The notes: generated by a model from the letters alone, not told the origin. Shown: positions 30,406 through 40,595, counted from the first letter of the stretch. The stretch: 40,595 nucleotides of DNA from Oceanicaulis sp. MMSF_3324 (GCF_030733545.1 NZ_JASHIU010000019.1:1-40595), one strand, 5' to 3'. A program made the numbers and translations.

Positions 30406-32058
30406 GTGAACGCGTTACTGGAACAGCTTTCTCGATTCGGAGTCGGTCGACTGGCCGCCATTCTCGGCCTCACCGCCGGTGCGGCCGCGGCTCTGGTGTT
30501 TTTCACCATGAGCATGAACTCCAATGGCCAGGCGCTGCTGTTCTCCGGGCTCGGCCCGGCGGACGCAGCGGCGGTCAGCGAGCGCCTGGATCAGGCCGGC
30601 ATCACCTATGAGCTGCAGGAAGGCGGCTCGGCGGTCTATGTCAGCACCGACCAGGTGGACGAGGCGCGCATGCGGGTGGCCTCGGGCGGCGCGCTGAGCT
30701 TTGGCTCGGTTGGCTATGAGATCTTTGACGAGACCGATGCGCTGGGCACCACCAGCTTTGTCCAGAACGTCAACGCCAAGCGCGCCCTGGAAGGCGAGCT
30801 GGCCCGCTCCATCAACACCCTGAACACGGTATCCGCCGCCCGCGTGCACCTGGTGCTGCCCGAACGCCGCCTGTTCTCCCGCGAGCAACAGGATCCGTCC
30901 GCCTCCGTCGTGATCAGCGTGCGCGGCGATCTGCCAAGCTCCCAGATCGCGACGATCCGCAATCTCGTCGCTACCGCCGTGCCGGGCTTGCAGGCCAACC
31001 GCATCACCCTGGCCGATGACCAGGGCCGCCTGCTGGCTGCGCCCAGTGATGCGGAAGGCGATGTCATCGGCGCCATGCTCGATGATCGCCAGAACGCCAT
31101 CGAACAGGATCTGCAGGAAAAGATCCGCGATCTCGTGGAAGGCATTGTCGGTCCCGGCGGCGTGCGCGTCGCCGTCACCGCCGAACTGAACCGGCAGAGC
31201 CAGACCCGCACCCGGCTGGAATATGACCCCAACGGCCAGGTCGAGGTGAGCCGCCGCGCCGTGGAGGAAAGCCGGGCCGAGCCCGTCACCTCCGGCGGCG
31301 TCTCGGTCAGCGAGAACACGCCGGACGCCGAAGCGGGCGCGGATGGCGAAGCCCCGCTCATGGCCACCAGCCAGAGCTCGACCACCGAACGCAATTACCA
31401 GAACACCCAGGAAGAAACCGTCTCCATCATCCAGGCGGGCGATCTGGAGCGCCTCGCGGTCTCGGTTGTCCTCGACGAAGTGGCGACCGTGGACGAGGAA
31501 GGCAATCTGACCTTCGAACCGCGCAGCGAGGCCGAGCTGACCCAGATCCGCAATCTGGTCGCCGCCGCCGTGGGCTTTCCCACCGGCACGACGCTGACCG
31601 ATGGCGACCAGATCCTGGAAGTCACCTCCATGCGCTTCAATCGGCCCGACCTGACGCTGGGCACCCCGGCGCCGGAAGGCTTCTCGCTGGCGCGTCTCGA
31701 CTTCATGCGCATCGCCGAAATCGTCGTGCTGTTCGTGACGGCCCTGCTGGTGATCCTGCTGGTCGCCCGGCCGCTGGTGCAGGGCGCGATCGGCAATGTC
31801 AGCAGCCGCCCCGCCCTGGCGGGCGCTAGCGCTGGCGGAGGCGGCATGCCGGAAAATGTGCAGGCGCTGCTGGGCAATTCCGAGGGCGGCCAGATGATGC
31901 TGCCCGAGGGCGAGTCCGCCGATGACCATATCGACGTGGCCCAGATCGAGGGTCAGGTGAAGAAATCCTCCGTGCGCAAGGTCGCCTCACTTGTGGAACA
32001 GCATCCTGATGAATCCATGAGCATCCTGCGCACCTGGATGCACGACGGGGAGGGTTGA
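30406..32058 (+). CDS. fliF: Flagellar MS-ring protein FliF
   Basis: A 550-residue inner-membrane protein that forms the MS ring. TM1 is near residues 15-35 and TM2 near 437-457 ([19 protein letters not shown]). Between them are the periplasmic ring-building motifs ([52 protein letters not shown]). The C-terminal tail that binds FliG ([32 protein letters not shown]) is intact. The start is a GTG at 30406 with AAGGG six bases upstream. It is the first gene of fliF-fliG-fliH-fliN-flbD and would respond to CtrA. The fliG start lies one base after its stop. Confidence 0.96.
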   Translation: MNALLEQLSRFGVGRLAAILGLTAGAAAALVFFTMSMNSNGQALLFSGLGPADAAAVSERLDQAGITYELQEGGSAVYVSTDQVDEARMRVASGGALSFGSVGYEIFDETDALGTTSFVQNVNAKRALEGELARSINTLNTVSAARVHLVLPERRLFSREQQDPSASVVISVRGDLPSSQIATIRNLVATAVPGLQANRITLADDQGRLLAAPSDAEGDVIGAMLDDRQNAIEQDLQEKIRDLVEGIVGPGGVRVAVTAELNRQSQTRTRLEYDPNGQVEVSRRAVEESRAEPVTSGGVSVSENTPDAEAGADGEAPLMATSQSSTTERNYQNTQEETVSIIQAGDLERLAVSVVLDEVATVDEEGNLTFEPRSEAELTQIRNLVAAAVGFPTGTTLTDGDQILEVTSMRFNRPDLTLGTPAPEGFSLARLDFMRIAEIVVLFVTALLVILLVARPLVQGAIGNVSSRPALAGASAGGGGMPENVQALLGNSEGGQMMLPEGESADDHIDVAQIEGQVKKSSVRKVASLVEQHPDESMSILRTWMHDGEG

Positions 32059-32059
32059 G

Positions 32060-33097
32060 ATGGCTGAAGCGCCTGCTCCTCGTGGTCGGAAGATCGACGA
32101 TCCCGCCAATATGAGCGGGGCTGAAAAGGCCGCCGTGATCCTGCTGGCGCTCGGCGACGAGCAACGCCAGCTGTGGGAAATGATGGATGACGAGGAAATC
32201 CGCGTCGTCTCCCAGGCCATGGTCAATCTGGGCAATGTGACCTCGGGCGCGGTCGAAAAGCTGATCATGGAGTTCGTCGGCTCCATGTCGTCCACCGGCT
32301 CCATCGTCGGCTCGGTCGATCAGGCCCAGCGCCTGCTGTCCTCCTTCCTGCCCGAGGACAAGGTCGACCAGATCATGGAAGAGCTGCGCGGTCCCGCCGG
32401 CCGGACCATGTGGGACAAGCTCGCCAATGTGAACGAGGTGGTGCTGGCGAACTATCTCAAGAACGAATACCCGCAGACGGTCTCGGTGGTGCTCTCCAAG
32501 GTGCGTCCCGATCACGCCTCGCGCGTGCTGGCCGCCCTGCCCGAGGATTTCGCCATGGAAGTGGTGACCCGGATGCTCCGGATGGAGCCCGTCCAGCGCG
32601 AAATCGTGGAAAAGATCGAAGAGACCCTGCGTTCGGAGTTCATGAGCAATCTGGCGCGCACCTCAAAGCAGGACAGCCACGAGCTGATGGCGGACATCTT
32701 CAACAATTTCGACCGCCAGACCGAGAACCGTTTCCTCGCCTCTCTGGAAGAGCGCAATCGCGATTCCGCAGAGAAGATCCGCTCGCTCATGTTCGTCTTC
32801 GAAGACCTGGGCAAGCTCGATCCGCAAGGTGTTCAGACCCTGCTGCGCGGCGTGCCCAAGGACCAGCTGGGCCTGGCGCTCAAGGGCGCGTCCGACACGC
32901 TGCGTGACCTGTTCTTCTCCAACATGTCCGAACGCGCGGCGAAAATCCTGCGCGAGGACATGGCGTCCATGGGCCCGGTGCGCCTCAAGGACGTGGATGG
33001 CGCGCAACAGGCCATGGTCAACCAGGCCAAAGACCTCGCCGCAAAAGGCGAAATCCTGCTGTCCGAAGGCGGCGGCGAAGACGAGCTGATTTACTAG
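32060..33097 (+). CDS. fliG: Flagellar motor switch protein FliG
   Basis: A 345-residue C-ring protein linking FliF to torque generation. The N-terminal domain ([16 protein letters not shown]), the middle armadillo domain ([27 protein letters not shown]) and the C-terminal stator-contact domain are present. The charged residues run through [34 protein letters not shown] and [29 protein letters not shown]. The EHPQTIA-type motif appears here as EYPQTVS. GGAGGG lies within the end of fliF and the genes are one base apart, so they are translationally coupled. Confidence 0.97.
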   Translation: MAEAPAPRGRKIDDPANMSGAEKAAVILLALGDEQRQLWEMMDDEEIRVVSQAMVNLGNVTSGAVEKLIMEFVGSMSSTGSIVGSVDQAQRLLSSFLPEDKVDQIMEELRGPAGRTMWDKLANVNEVVLANYLKNEYPQTVSVVLSKVRPDHASRVLAALPEDFAMEVVTRMLRMEPVQREIVEKIEETLRSEFMSNLARTSKQDSHELMADIFNNFDRQTENRFLASLEERNRDSAEKIRSLMFVFEDLGKLDPQGVQTLLRGVPKDQLGLALKGASDTLRDLFFSNMSERAAKILREDMASMGPVRLKDVDGAQQAMVNQAKDLAAKGEILLSEGGGEDELIY

Positions 33098-33110
33098 GAG
33101 CCCATGGCGA

Positions 33111-33779
33111 ATGACTGACGGCTTCAAGAAATTCGACTTTGACCGGGAGTTTGACTCCGACGGCCGCATTCTGCGTGAAGGCGACACCTTCAAGCGCGTC
33201 TATACCGAGGACGAGATGCAGATGGTGGCCGAGCAGGCCGCCGAAGCCGCGCGCCAGGTCGCCGAGATCGAGGCCCAGGAAGCCGCTGCTGAAGCGGCCG
33301 GCCAGGTCGTGCATCAGGTCGCCGGACTGCTGGGCCGCCTGCAGGCGGAATCCGAAGCCATGCGCCAGGATGCAGCGCGCCTTGCGCTGGCCTCGGCCCG
33401 CATCATCGCTGGCGCTGCGCTCGAGCAGTATGGCGAGGAAACGCTGAAGGACTGCATCACCGAAGCGCTGGCCGATCTGCGCAGCGAGCCGCGCGTGGCC
33501 GTCCGGGTGAACCCGTCCATGTCCGACGCGCTGGCGGAGATCCTGGAAGGCGAAGCCGCGCAGAACGGTCTCGAAGGCGCGCTGATCGTTCGCGCCGACA
33601 GCGACATCGCCCGCACCGACTGCGTGCTGGAATGGCGCTCGGGCGCCATTGAACGCACCACCGCTGACATCGAATCCCGCATCGAGCAAGCCGTGAAGAA
33701 CTGGCTCGCCCAGCCCCGAGAGGGCGATGCGGATCTCACCCCCGATCAGGCCGCCATGGGCGGTCAAGCCTCGGCCTGA
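33111..33779 (+). CDS. fliH: Flagellar assembly protein FliH (FlbE of Caulobacter)
   Basis: A 222-residue protein with the FliH layout: an acidic N-terminus, a long Ala/Glu/Gln-rich helix (about residues 35-95) and a C-terminal globular domain. That domain contains VRVNPSMSDALAEIL and DCVLEWRSGAIERTTADIESRIEQAV, which resemble the FliH/HrpE/V-ATPase E-subunit motifs. FliH binds the FliI ATPase and tethers it to the C ring. Sequence similarity in this family is weak, so the call rests on these motifs plus the position between fliG and fliN, which is exactly that of flbE in Caulobacter. The start has TAGGAG ten bases upstream. Confidence 0.85.
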   Translation: MTDGFKKFDFDREFDSDGRILREGDTFKRVYTEDEMQMVAEQAAEAARQVAEIEAQEAAAEAAGQVVHQVAGLLGRLQAESEAMRQDAARLALASARIIAGAALEQYGEETLKDCITEALADLRSEPRVAVRVNPSMSDALAEILEGEAAQNGLEGALIVRADSDIARTDCVLEWRSGAIERTTADIESRIEQAVKNWLAQPREGDADLTPDQAAMGGQASA

Positions 33780-33791
33780 AGGAGTTAGACC

Positions 33792-34169
33792 ATGAGCGAC
33801 GACGATCTGAACCTCCCCGATCTGTCTGACGGCCCGGATGTGGTGAACCCCGATCCCGAGCCGATGAACGAGCCCGAAAACGGCGCGGCCCAGGCCCTGA
33901 TCGACGAGGAGGTCCGCACGGCGGTGGACCTGGCGCCCGTCTTTGACGTGCCGGTCAACATCTCCGCCGTTCTGGGCAAGGCCCATGTGGATGTGAACTC
34001 GCTGCTGCGCCTGACCTCGGGCTCGGTGCTCGAGCTCGACCGCAAGGTCGGCGAAGCCATCGACATCTACGTGAACTCTCGCCTGGTGGCGCGTGGCGAG
34101 GTCGTCGTCGTGGACGACCGGCTGGGCGTGACCATGACTGAAATCATCAAGGACGGGGACACCGGCTGA
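33792..34169 (+). CDS. fliN: Flagellar motor switch protein FliN
   Basis: A 125-residue C-ring protein. An acidic, Pro-rich N-terminus (about 1-45) precedes the SpoA/surface-presentation domain (VFDVPVNISAVLGKAHVDVNSLLRLTSGSVLELDRKVGEAIDIYVNSRLVARGEVVVVDDRLGVTMTEII). The start has GGAG seven bases upstream. It is the fourth gene of the fliF operon, 12 bases after fliH. FliM is not in the window. Confidence 0.96.
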   Translation: MSDDDLNLPDLSDGPDVVNPDPEPMNEPENGAAQALIDEEVRTAVDLAPVFDVPVNISAVLGKAHVDVNSLLRLTSGSVLELDRKVGEAIDIYVNSRLVARGEVVVVDDRLGVTMTEIIKDGDTG

Positions 34170-34200
34170 CCCCGGCCGCCCATAGGAAAGGAAACGAACG

Positions 34201-35565
<1,365 letters not shown>

Positions 35566-35571
35566 CGCAAA

Positions 35572-35594
35572 GCCCGGTTCTGAACGGACCGGGC
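35572..35594 (+). terminator. Possible terminator after flbD
   Basis: GCCCGGT and ACCGGGC form a 7-bp stem with a nine-base loop just after the flbD stop. The T-rich segment that follows (CTCTCGAAACGCTTTTG) is broken and distant, so termination would be partial at best. Confidence 0.3.
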
Positions 35595-35699
35595 GCTCTC
35601 GAAACGCTTTTGACGTGATGAGAATCCGGGCACTCAAATCCCAGGGCGGGGCGCAGAAGCGGCCAGCCTGTTAACCTTACCAGAACGGGCCCTTTTTAT

Positions 35700-37814
35700 A
35701 TGGCTGACGCCAACGCCTCTTCCCAAAGCGGGGTCGACTTCGCCCAGATCGCCAAGCGGCTGGCGCGGGGCGATATCGCGATGGGTCTGGGGGTTCTGGG
35801 CCTTCTGGTCATGCTGATCCTGCCTTTGCCCAAGGCGCTTCTGGACGTGATGCTGGCGGTGTCGGTGAGCTTTTCCGTGCTCATCCTGATGACAGCGCTG
35901 TTCATCAAGTCGCCGCTGGAATTCACTGCTTTCCCGGCCATCCTGCTGGTTGCGACCATGCTCCGACTGGGGCTGAACGTGGCTTCCACCCGCTTGATCC
36001 TGTCGGAAGGACAAAGCGGCACGGCGGCGGCGGGCGACATCATCGAAGCCTTTGGCAGCTTCGTGATGCAGGGCAATTTCGTCATCGGGATCATCGTGTT
36101 CATCATCCTGGTGATCGTGAACTTCGTGGTCATCACCAAGGGTTCGGGGCGGATTGCGGAAGTCGCCGCCCGCTTCACCCTGGACGCCATGCCCGGCAAG
36201 CAGATGGCGATCGACGCCGACCTGTCTTCGGGTCTAATCAACGAGGATGAAGCCCGCAAGCGCCGCAAGGAGCTCGAAGAGCAATCGAACTTCTTCGGGG
36301 CCATGGACGGCGCCAGCAAATTCGTGCGCGGCGACGCCATGGCGGGCATCCTGATCACCTCGATCAACCTCATCGGCGGCATGATCATCGGCGTCGCCCA
36401 GTCGGGCATGGATTTCGGTTCGGCGGCGAACACCTTCTCGACGCTGACCATCGGTGACGGCCTGGTCTCCCAGATCCCGGCGCTGATCGTGTCGCTGGCC
36501 GCGGGCCTTCTGGTTTCCAAGGCCGGCGTGGACGGGGCCGCGGAAGAAGCGGTGTTCGGCCAGCTTTCGGCCAACCCCGCCGCCATGGGCATGGTCGCCG
36601 GCACCTCGCTGGCCATCGGTCTGCTGCCCGGCATGCCGCTCATTCCCTTCGGACTGATGGCGGCGGGCGCCGGCGCACTGGCCTGGACGAGTTCGAAGAA
36701 ACGCGACAAGGCGGTCGAGACCGAGGCGCGAGAGGCCCTCGCCGAGGAGGAAGCCGCCGCGCAAGCGCCCGACCCCGCCGATGCGCCGATCGAGGACACG
36801 CTGCATATCGACGAGCTGAAGATCGAGCTCGGCTATGCCCTGCTGCCGCTGATCAATGATGTGGAAGGCCGTCGCCTGACCGACCAGATCAAGGCTCTGC
36901 GCCGCAATCTGGCGCAGGACAGCGGCTTCGTGCTGCCCAGCGTGCGCATTGTCGACAACATGCAGATGCCCGGCGAACAGTATGTGCTGCGCGTCAAGGA
37001 GATGGAGGCCGGCGTCGGCGAGCTGAAGATCAACCAGATCCTCGCCATGAACCCGTCCGGCGCCCAGGTCGAGCTGCCCGGCGCCCACGTCAAGGAGCCC
37101 GCCTTCGGCCTGCCCGCCACCTGGATCGACGAGAGCAATCGCGAGGAAGCCACCTTCCGCGGCTATACGCTGGTGGACCCGGCGGCCGTGCTGGTCACCC
37201 ATCTGACCGAAATCCTGCGTGACAATATGGCCGAGCTTTTGAGCTATTCGGAAACCGAGAAACTGCTCGACGCCCTGTCGCCCCAGCATCGCAAGCTGGT
37301 GGACGAGATCACACCGGGTCAGATCACCCGCGCAGGCATCCAGCGCGTATTGCAGAACCTGCTCAAGGAGCGCGTCTCGATCCGCGATCTTGCCGCCATT
37401 GTCGAGGGCGTGGCCGAAGCGTCGGGCGCGACCAACAATCTCGACGCCATCACCGAGCATGTGCGCACCCGCCTGGCGCGCCAGATCTGCTATTCCAACC
37501 GCGGCCCGGACGGCAATCTGCCGGTCCTGTCGCTGAGCCCGCAATGGGAGCAGGCCTTCGCCGAAGCCCTGATCGGGGAAGGCGAGCGCCGCCAGCTGGC
37601 GCTGGCGCCGAGCAAGCTTCGCGAGTTTGTCGAGGTCGTGCGCGCCGCCTTTGACCGGGCAGGGATGAGCGGGGATGTGCCGGTGCTTCTGACCAGCCCG
37701 CATGTACGCCCCTATGTGCGCTCGCTGACCGAACGCTTCCGCCCGCAAACCGTGGTGATGAGCCAGAACGAGATCCACCCCAGCGCCCGGCTCAAGACCG
37801 TCGGCCAGATTTAA
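35700..37814 (+). CDS. flhA: Flagellar export gate protein FlhA
   Basis: A 704-residue protein. About eight membrane helices occupy residues 25-330 (GLGVLGLLVMLILPLPKALLDVMLAVSVSFSVLILM and following). The FHIPEP-type signature RLGLNVASTRLIL and the cytoplasmic loop AGILITSINLIGGMIIG are present. The C-terminal cytoplasmic domain (about 350-704) forms the nonameric docking ring for export substrates. The length is normal. The ATG at 35700 lacks a clear ribosome-binding site (CCTTTTTAT precedes it). A TTAACCTTACC segment at 35671-35681 may be a half CtrA site. It leads an flhA-flhF-flhG group, 134 bases after flbD. Confidence 0.96.
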   Translation: MADANASSQSGVDFAQIAKRLARGDIAMGLGVLGLLVMLILPLPKALLDVMLAVSVSFSVLILMTALFIKSPLEFTAFPAILLVATMLRLGLNVASTRLILSEGQSGTAAAGDIIEAFGSFVMQGNFVIGIIVFIILVIVNFVVITKGSGRIAEVAARFTLDAMPGKQMAIDADLSSGLINEDEARKRRKELEEQSNFFGAMDGASKFVRGDAMAGILITSINLIGGMIIGVAQSGMDFGSAANTFSTLTIGDGLVSQIPALIVSLAAGLLVSKAGVDGAAEEAVFGQLSANPAAMGMVAGTSLAIGLLPGMPLIPFGLMAAGAGALAWTSSKKRDKAVETEAREALAEEEAAAQAPDPADAPIEDTLHIDELKIELGYALLPLINDVEGRRLTDQIKALRRNLAQDSGFVLPSVRIVDNMQMPGEQYVLRVKEMEAGVGELKINQILAMNPSGAQVELPGAHVKEPAFGLPATWIDESNREEATFRGYTLVDPAAVLVTHLTEILRDNMAELLSYSETEKLLDALSPQHRKLVDEITPGQITRAGIQRVLQNLLKERVSIRDLAAIVEGVAEASGATNNLDAITEHVRTRLARQICYSNRGPDGNLPVLSLSPQWEQAFAEALIGEGERRQLALAPSKLREFVEVVRAAFDRAGMSGDVPVLLTSPHVRPYVRSLTERFRPQTVVMSQNEIHPSARLKTVGQI

Positions 37815-37837
37815 CGTCCTGAAGGAGAGACGGCGCG

Positions 37838-38821
37838 ATGCGCCTGCGCACCTACACCGGAGACAGCCTGAGCCTAGTCATGGAGCAAGTGCGCCGTGAG
37901 CTGGGTCCTGATGCGGTGATCATCTCCACGATGGATTCGCCCGAAGGCGGGGTGCAGGTGCGCGCCGCCGCCGAGCGCGGCGCGGTCCAGCCCAAGCCCG
38001 AAACGCCCGAAGCCGCCCTGGCCAAGCGCGATCAGGCGCGCGCCACGGCGCGGGGCCAGGCGGATGAAGGGCTGACGCGCATCGCCCGGGCGCTGAGCTG
38101 GCATCTGCCGCCCGAGCGCGCCTCCGAAGCGCTGATGGACAGCGCCATGGCGCTCGAGGACGGCGAAGCCACCGCCACCCTCGCCCGTGCGCTCGACCAG
38201 CGCTATGGCGTGCATCCGCTGGAAGCTGATCCCGGTCGCCCGGTCCTGCTAGTGGGACCGCCGGGAACCGGCAAGTCCTCCGCCCTCGCCAAGCTCGCCG
38301 CCCGCGCCGTCGCCCAGGGCCACGCCCCGGTGCTGATCAGCGCCGATGTGCGCGCCGGCGCTGCAGAACAGATGACGGCCTATGCCGATGCGCTGGACCT
38401 GCCGCTGGAATGCGTGACCGGGCCGCGCGAACTCAGGACCGTGCTGGAGCGCCTGCCCGCCGGACCGACCCTGATTGATGTGGCGGGCCTGAACCCGTTT
38501 GATCTGGACCAGCTTGATGACATTGCGGCCCTGGCGGACGCCTCTGACGGGGAGATCGTCGCGGTTCTGGACGCTGGCATGACGCCGGGCGACGCCGAGG
38601 ACGCCGCCGCCCTGTTCAGCTCGATCGGCGCGGGCCGGGTCATCGCCACCAAGCTCGACATCGCCCGTCGCCTGGGCGCTTTGCTGGCGTTTGGTGAAGC
38701 CGGACTCGCCTACGCCCAGATTTCCGCCTCCCCCTTTATCGGCGACGGCCTCGCGCCCGCCACCGCCCTGCGCCTGTCCAGACTGCTTCTGGAAGACCCC
38801 GGAGAGGAGCTCCCGGCATGA
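37838..38821 (+). CDS. flhF: FlhF-like SRP-family GTPase
   Basis: A 327-residue GTPase of the SRP/FtsY/FlhF type. The N-terminus (MRLRTYTGDSLSLVMEQVRRELGPDAVIISTMD) is typical of FlhF. G1 is GPPGTGKSSALAKLAAR near residue 140, the DTYRxxA-type motif reads ADVRAGAAEQ, G3 is IDVAGLNP (DVAG for the usual DTAG) and G4 is ATKLD. FlhF positions the flagellum at the pole in many polar flagellates. The G3 change may lower hydrolysis; this is inference. It starts 23 bases after flhA with AAGGAGA upstream. Its stop overlaps the flhG start by four bases (ATGA). Confidence 0.9.
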   Translation: MRLRTYTGDSLSLVMEQVRRELGPDAVIISTMDSPEGGVQVRAAAERGAVQPKPETPEAALAKRDQARATARGQADEGLTRIARALSWHLPPERASEALMDSAMALEDGEATATLARALDQRYGVHPLEADPGRPVLLVGPPGTGKSSALAKLAARAVAQGHAPVLISADVRAGAAEQMTAYADALDLPLECVTGPRELRTVLERLPAGPTLIDVAGLNPFDLDQLDDIAALADASDGEIVAVLDAGMTPGDAEDAAALFSSIGAGRVIATKLDIARRLGALLAFGEAGLAYAQISASPFIGDGLAPATALRLSRLLLEDPGEELPA

Positions 38822-39621
38822 CCAATTTCGCCACAGACGCCACGACGGCGCTGAGCGCGCCGCGCCGCGCCGGACCGCTGCTCGCCATCGCGTCAGGCAA
38901 GGGCGGGGTCGGCAAGACCACGCTCGCCATCGCCATGGCCCATGCCTTTGCCCGCCGGGGGCAGCGCACCTTGCTGGTGGACGCCGATCTGGGCATGGCC
39001 AATGTGGATGTGCAGCTGGGCGTCAGCGCCCATAGCGATCTGGCTTCAGTCGTCGCGGGCGATCTGAGCCTGGCCGAAGCGGTCAATTCCGCCGGCGAGG
39101 ACAGCTTCGACCTGATCGCGGGCCCCTCCGGCTCCGCCGCGCTGGCGGGGCTTGATCTGGAGACCGTCAACCGGCTGGCCGCGGGCGTCACCGCCGCCGC
39201 CATGGCCTATGATCGCACCCTGATCGATCTGGCCGCCGGCGCCGAACGCTCCACCATTCGCCTCGCTGCGGCCGCGGATGATGTCATTGTCGTGCTCAAT
39301 GACGAACCGACCTCGCTGACCGACGCCTATGCCTTCGTGAAGACGCTGCGCATGCGCGATGAAGGCGCGAGCCCGTTCGTGGTCGTCAACAATGCGCCGG
39401 ACCACGCTTCGGCCCAGACCGCCTATCAGGGCTTCGCCAAGACGTGTGAGAGCTTTCTGGGCTTCCGTCCGCCGCTGGCGGGGATTGTGCGCCGGGATGC
39501 GCACGTGCCGCTGGCGGTGCGCGCACAGACCATGCTGGAAAAGCGCTATCCCGCCTCCGACGCCGCCTCTGACATCGCCAAGCTCGTCCGGGCGCTGGAG
39601 CATGGCGTTCCGGTCAAGTAA
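38818..39621 (+). CDS. flhG: MinD/ParA-type ATPase FlhG (FleN/YlxH)
   Basis: A 267-residue ATPase that sets flagellar number together with FlhF. The deviant Walker A SGKGGVGKTT is at residues 26-35, the switch motif LLVDADLGMANVDVQLG at 52-68, and LIDLAAGAE holds the second switch Asp. An N-terminal extension of about 20 residues could carry the activating DQAxxLR-like segment but has no obvious match. The C-terminus lacks a clear amphipathic membrane helix. It overlaps flhF by four bases, so the two are translationally coupled. It is 67 bases before a small membrane protein. Confidence 0.93.
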   Translation: MTNFATDATTALSAPRRAGPLLAIASGKGGVGKTTLAIAMAHAFARRGQRTLLVDADLGMANVDVQLGVSAHSDLASVVAGDLSLAEAVNSAGEDSFDLIAGPSGSAALAGLDLETVNRLAAGVTAAAMAYDRTLIDLAAGAERSTIRLAAAADDVIVVLNDEPTSLTDAYAFVKTLRMRDEGASPFVVVNNAPDHASAQTAYQGFAKTCESFLGFRPPLAGIVRRDAHVPLAVRAQTMLEKRYPASDAASDIAKLVRALEHGVPVK

Positions 39622-39688
39622 GATGGCCCACGCCCTGGGGGGCGGACGATGACACGGCCGCATACATGCGGTTGGAACGGGGGGAACG

Positions 39689-40015
39689 ATGGCGGGCAAT
39701 GACGCCTGGAGCCTGTTATGGGCCGGTTTCACATTCTTTGATCTGTCTTTCATCCTGATGGCGGGGATCGTCGCGGCGCTGGCCATGCGCCGATGGCGGC
39801 AGCTGACGGCGGCGGCCCTGATCGCCTACGCCATCGATGTGCTGTTGCGCTTTACGCTGGAATTCATGAGCGCCGGGGACATGCCGGCCAATTTCGCCAT
39901 GGATCTCGCCTTTGCGCGCATGGACATGCACGCCCTGTCCGCCATGCTCCGCCCGTTCTTGTATTTCGGCACGATCGCCATCCTGTTCGGGATCAAGAAA
40001 CGCTATGGCGGATAA
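39689..40015 (+). CDS. Small polytopic membrane protein, function unknown
   Basis: A 108-residue protein with three hydrophobic segments at about residues 10-32, 38-58 and 80-102. An ordered polar loop (MSAGDMPANFAMDLAFARMDMHALSAM) lies between the second and third, and the C-terminus is basic (IKKRYGG). The ATG at 39689 has GGGGGAA a few bases upstream. It follows flhG in the same direction and may be cotranscribed, but no flagellar motif is visible and no family is recognised. Confidence 0.75.
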   Translation: MAGNDAWSLLWAGFTFFDLSFILMAGIVAALAMRRWRQLTAAALIAYAIDVLLRFTLEFMSAGDMPANFAMDLAFARMDMHALSAMLRPFLYFGTIAILFGIKKRYGG

Positions 40016-40064
40016 CAGTCCGCTCTGCATCCAAATCACGGCCTGACCGCATCCTGATCTGAAA

Positions 40065-40085
40065 GCGGCGCCATCGGGGCGCCGC
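40065..40085. other. GC-rich hairpin between two unknown genes
   Basis: GCGGCGCC and GGCGCCGC form a perfect 8-bp stem with a five-base loop. There is no T run on the plus side and only a short one (TTTC) on the minus side. It may be a weak terminator or a leader hairpin for the next gene. Confidence 0.3.
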
Positions 40086-40101
40086 CACAGACAGGTTTGC
40101 C

Positions 40102-40557
40102 ATGCTCAACGCCCTCCTCCTCGCCACCGCCATGCTCAGCCCTCTCGCCCCAGACGTACAGCTGGGCGAGAGTGAAGCCGCAAATGCCGCCGCATTGCAG
40201 GCGCTGTGCGCGTCACAGACCCGCCGCGAACTGGACCCGGCCGAGTTGCCGCTCGCCCAGTCCAGCCACGTCCAGATCGATTGTGACGGCTATGTCTTCA
40301 TGGATGCGCACCGCCGGGCCGAATTCGTGTTCGCCGATGACCGACTGACCCATGTCTGGGTGCTCGTCGAAGCCGACGAGCTCGATATGCTCGATGCAGC
40401 CTTCACGGAACAATACGGCCCCGCCAGCGTGCGCACAGAGGGTTTCAGCGCCTATTTCGACGCCCGGGCGGCGGTGCGCCGGGATATCCCAGAGGCGCTG
40501 TACTACGCTTCAGATGCGGCGCCGCTCTTTGAGGCCTGGTTCAGCAACGCCGGCTGA
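40102..40557 (+). CDS. Putative exported protein, function unknown
   Basis: A 151-residue protein with a short hydrophobic N-terminus (MLNALLLATAMLSPLAPDV) that looks like a signal peptide without a strong cleavage site. The rest is acidic and mixed: Cys36 and Cys61 (VQIDCDGYVFM) could form a disulfide, and the segments FADDRLTHVWVLVEADELDMLDAAF and VRRDIPEALYYASDAAPLFEAWF are amphipathic. The ATG at 40102 has CAGG upstream. No domain is recognised. It is the last gene; the remaining 38 bases hold nothing identifiable. Confidence 0.7.
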   Translation: MLNALLLATAMLSPLAPDVQLGESEAANAAALQALCASQTRRELDPAELPLAQSSHVQIDCDGYVFMDAHRRAEFVFADDRLTHVWVLVEADELDMLDAAFTEQYGPASVRTEGFSAYFDARAAVRRDIPEALYYASDAAPLFEAWFSNAG

Positions 40558-40595
40558 CCCCCGAGATCGGCAGAATCAAAAAGGGCGCGTCCGGC

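Noticed and set aside
30415-31929. A 504-residue open frame opposite fliF
   Set aside because: Same kind of antisense shadow; fliF motifs occupy the other strand throughout.
35671-35685. TTAACCTTACCAGAA before flhA as a CtrA site
   Set aside because: Only one half matches; the second half at N7 reads AGAA, so it was mentioned with flhA but not annotated.
36234-37778. A 514-residue open frame opposite flhA
   Set aside because: Antisense shadow of a well-conserved gene; composition (Gly, Gln, His, Arg) is that of a reversed GC-rich coding strand.

Overview
The window is GC-rich DNA from an alphaproteobacterium that looks related to Caulobacterales/Maricaulales (Maricaulis- or Oceanicaulis-like). 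The main evidence is a SciP (DUF1153) gene, the Caulobacter-type order fliF-fliG-fliH-fliN-flbD, TTAA-N7-TTAA-like (CtrA-type) and GG/GC (sigma-54-type) promoter elements beside flagellar genes, and families such as a FlhF/FlhG pair next to flhA. The placement is inference from gene content; no rRNA or tRNA gene is present.

Layout. Positions 1-2660 are a repeat-rich accessory stretch: a small zinc-ribbon protein, two truncated copies of the start of a helix-turn-helix gene, a full-length copy whose middle is built from dispersed palindromic repeats read in frame, and two 423-bp direct repeats exactly 787 bp apart. Positions 2749-5784 encode a 1011-residue secreted protein made of three Ig-like and four Cys-containing repeats. 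From 5805 to 11894 (minus strand) come an OmpR/EnvZ-type two-component pair, two small membrane proteins, and a 1114-residue GAF/PAS hybrid histidine kinase. A 26-residue membrane peptide and a CaxA-type Ca2+/Na+ antiporter follow on the plus strand. From 13185 to 16334 (minus) lie an EF-hand protein, pth, rplY and prs, with several clear hairpins. From 16549 to 18091 is a histidine kinase with an ethylene-receptor-like membrane domain, overlapped by a single-domain response regulator. Then come midA and lgt (minus), and ubiK, a YbjN-domain gene and proC (plus).

Positions 22046-39621 are a flagellar island: flgL and flgK on the minus strand, diverging from fliK-flgD-flgE, then sciP, fliF-fliG-fliH-fliN-flbD, and flhA-flhF-flhG. 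It encodes the MS ring and rotor switch, the export gate component, hook assembly and length control, and the hook-filament junction. It also encodes the regulators that would tie assembly to the cell cycle (SciP acting on CtrA) and to the sigma-54 class of genes (FlbD). CtrA-like sites precede sciP and fliF. A good sigma-54 promoter precedes flgKL and a weaker one precedes fliK. Flagellin, rod, L/P-ring, stator and fliX genes are not in the window.

The most interesting items are the ethylene-receptor-like kinase, whose six key positions line up with plant ETR1 at a constant offset; the repeat-derived linker in the HTH protein; the unassigned Cys-repeat secreted protein; and a possible terminator-ended RNA between the EF-hand and antiporter genes.
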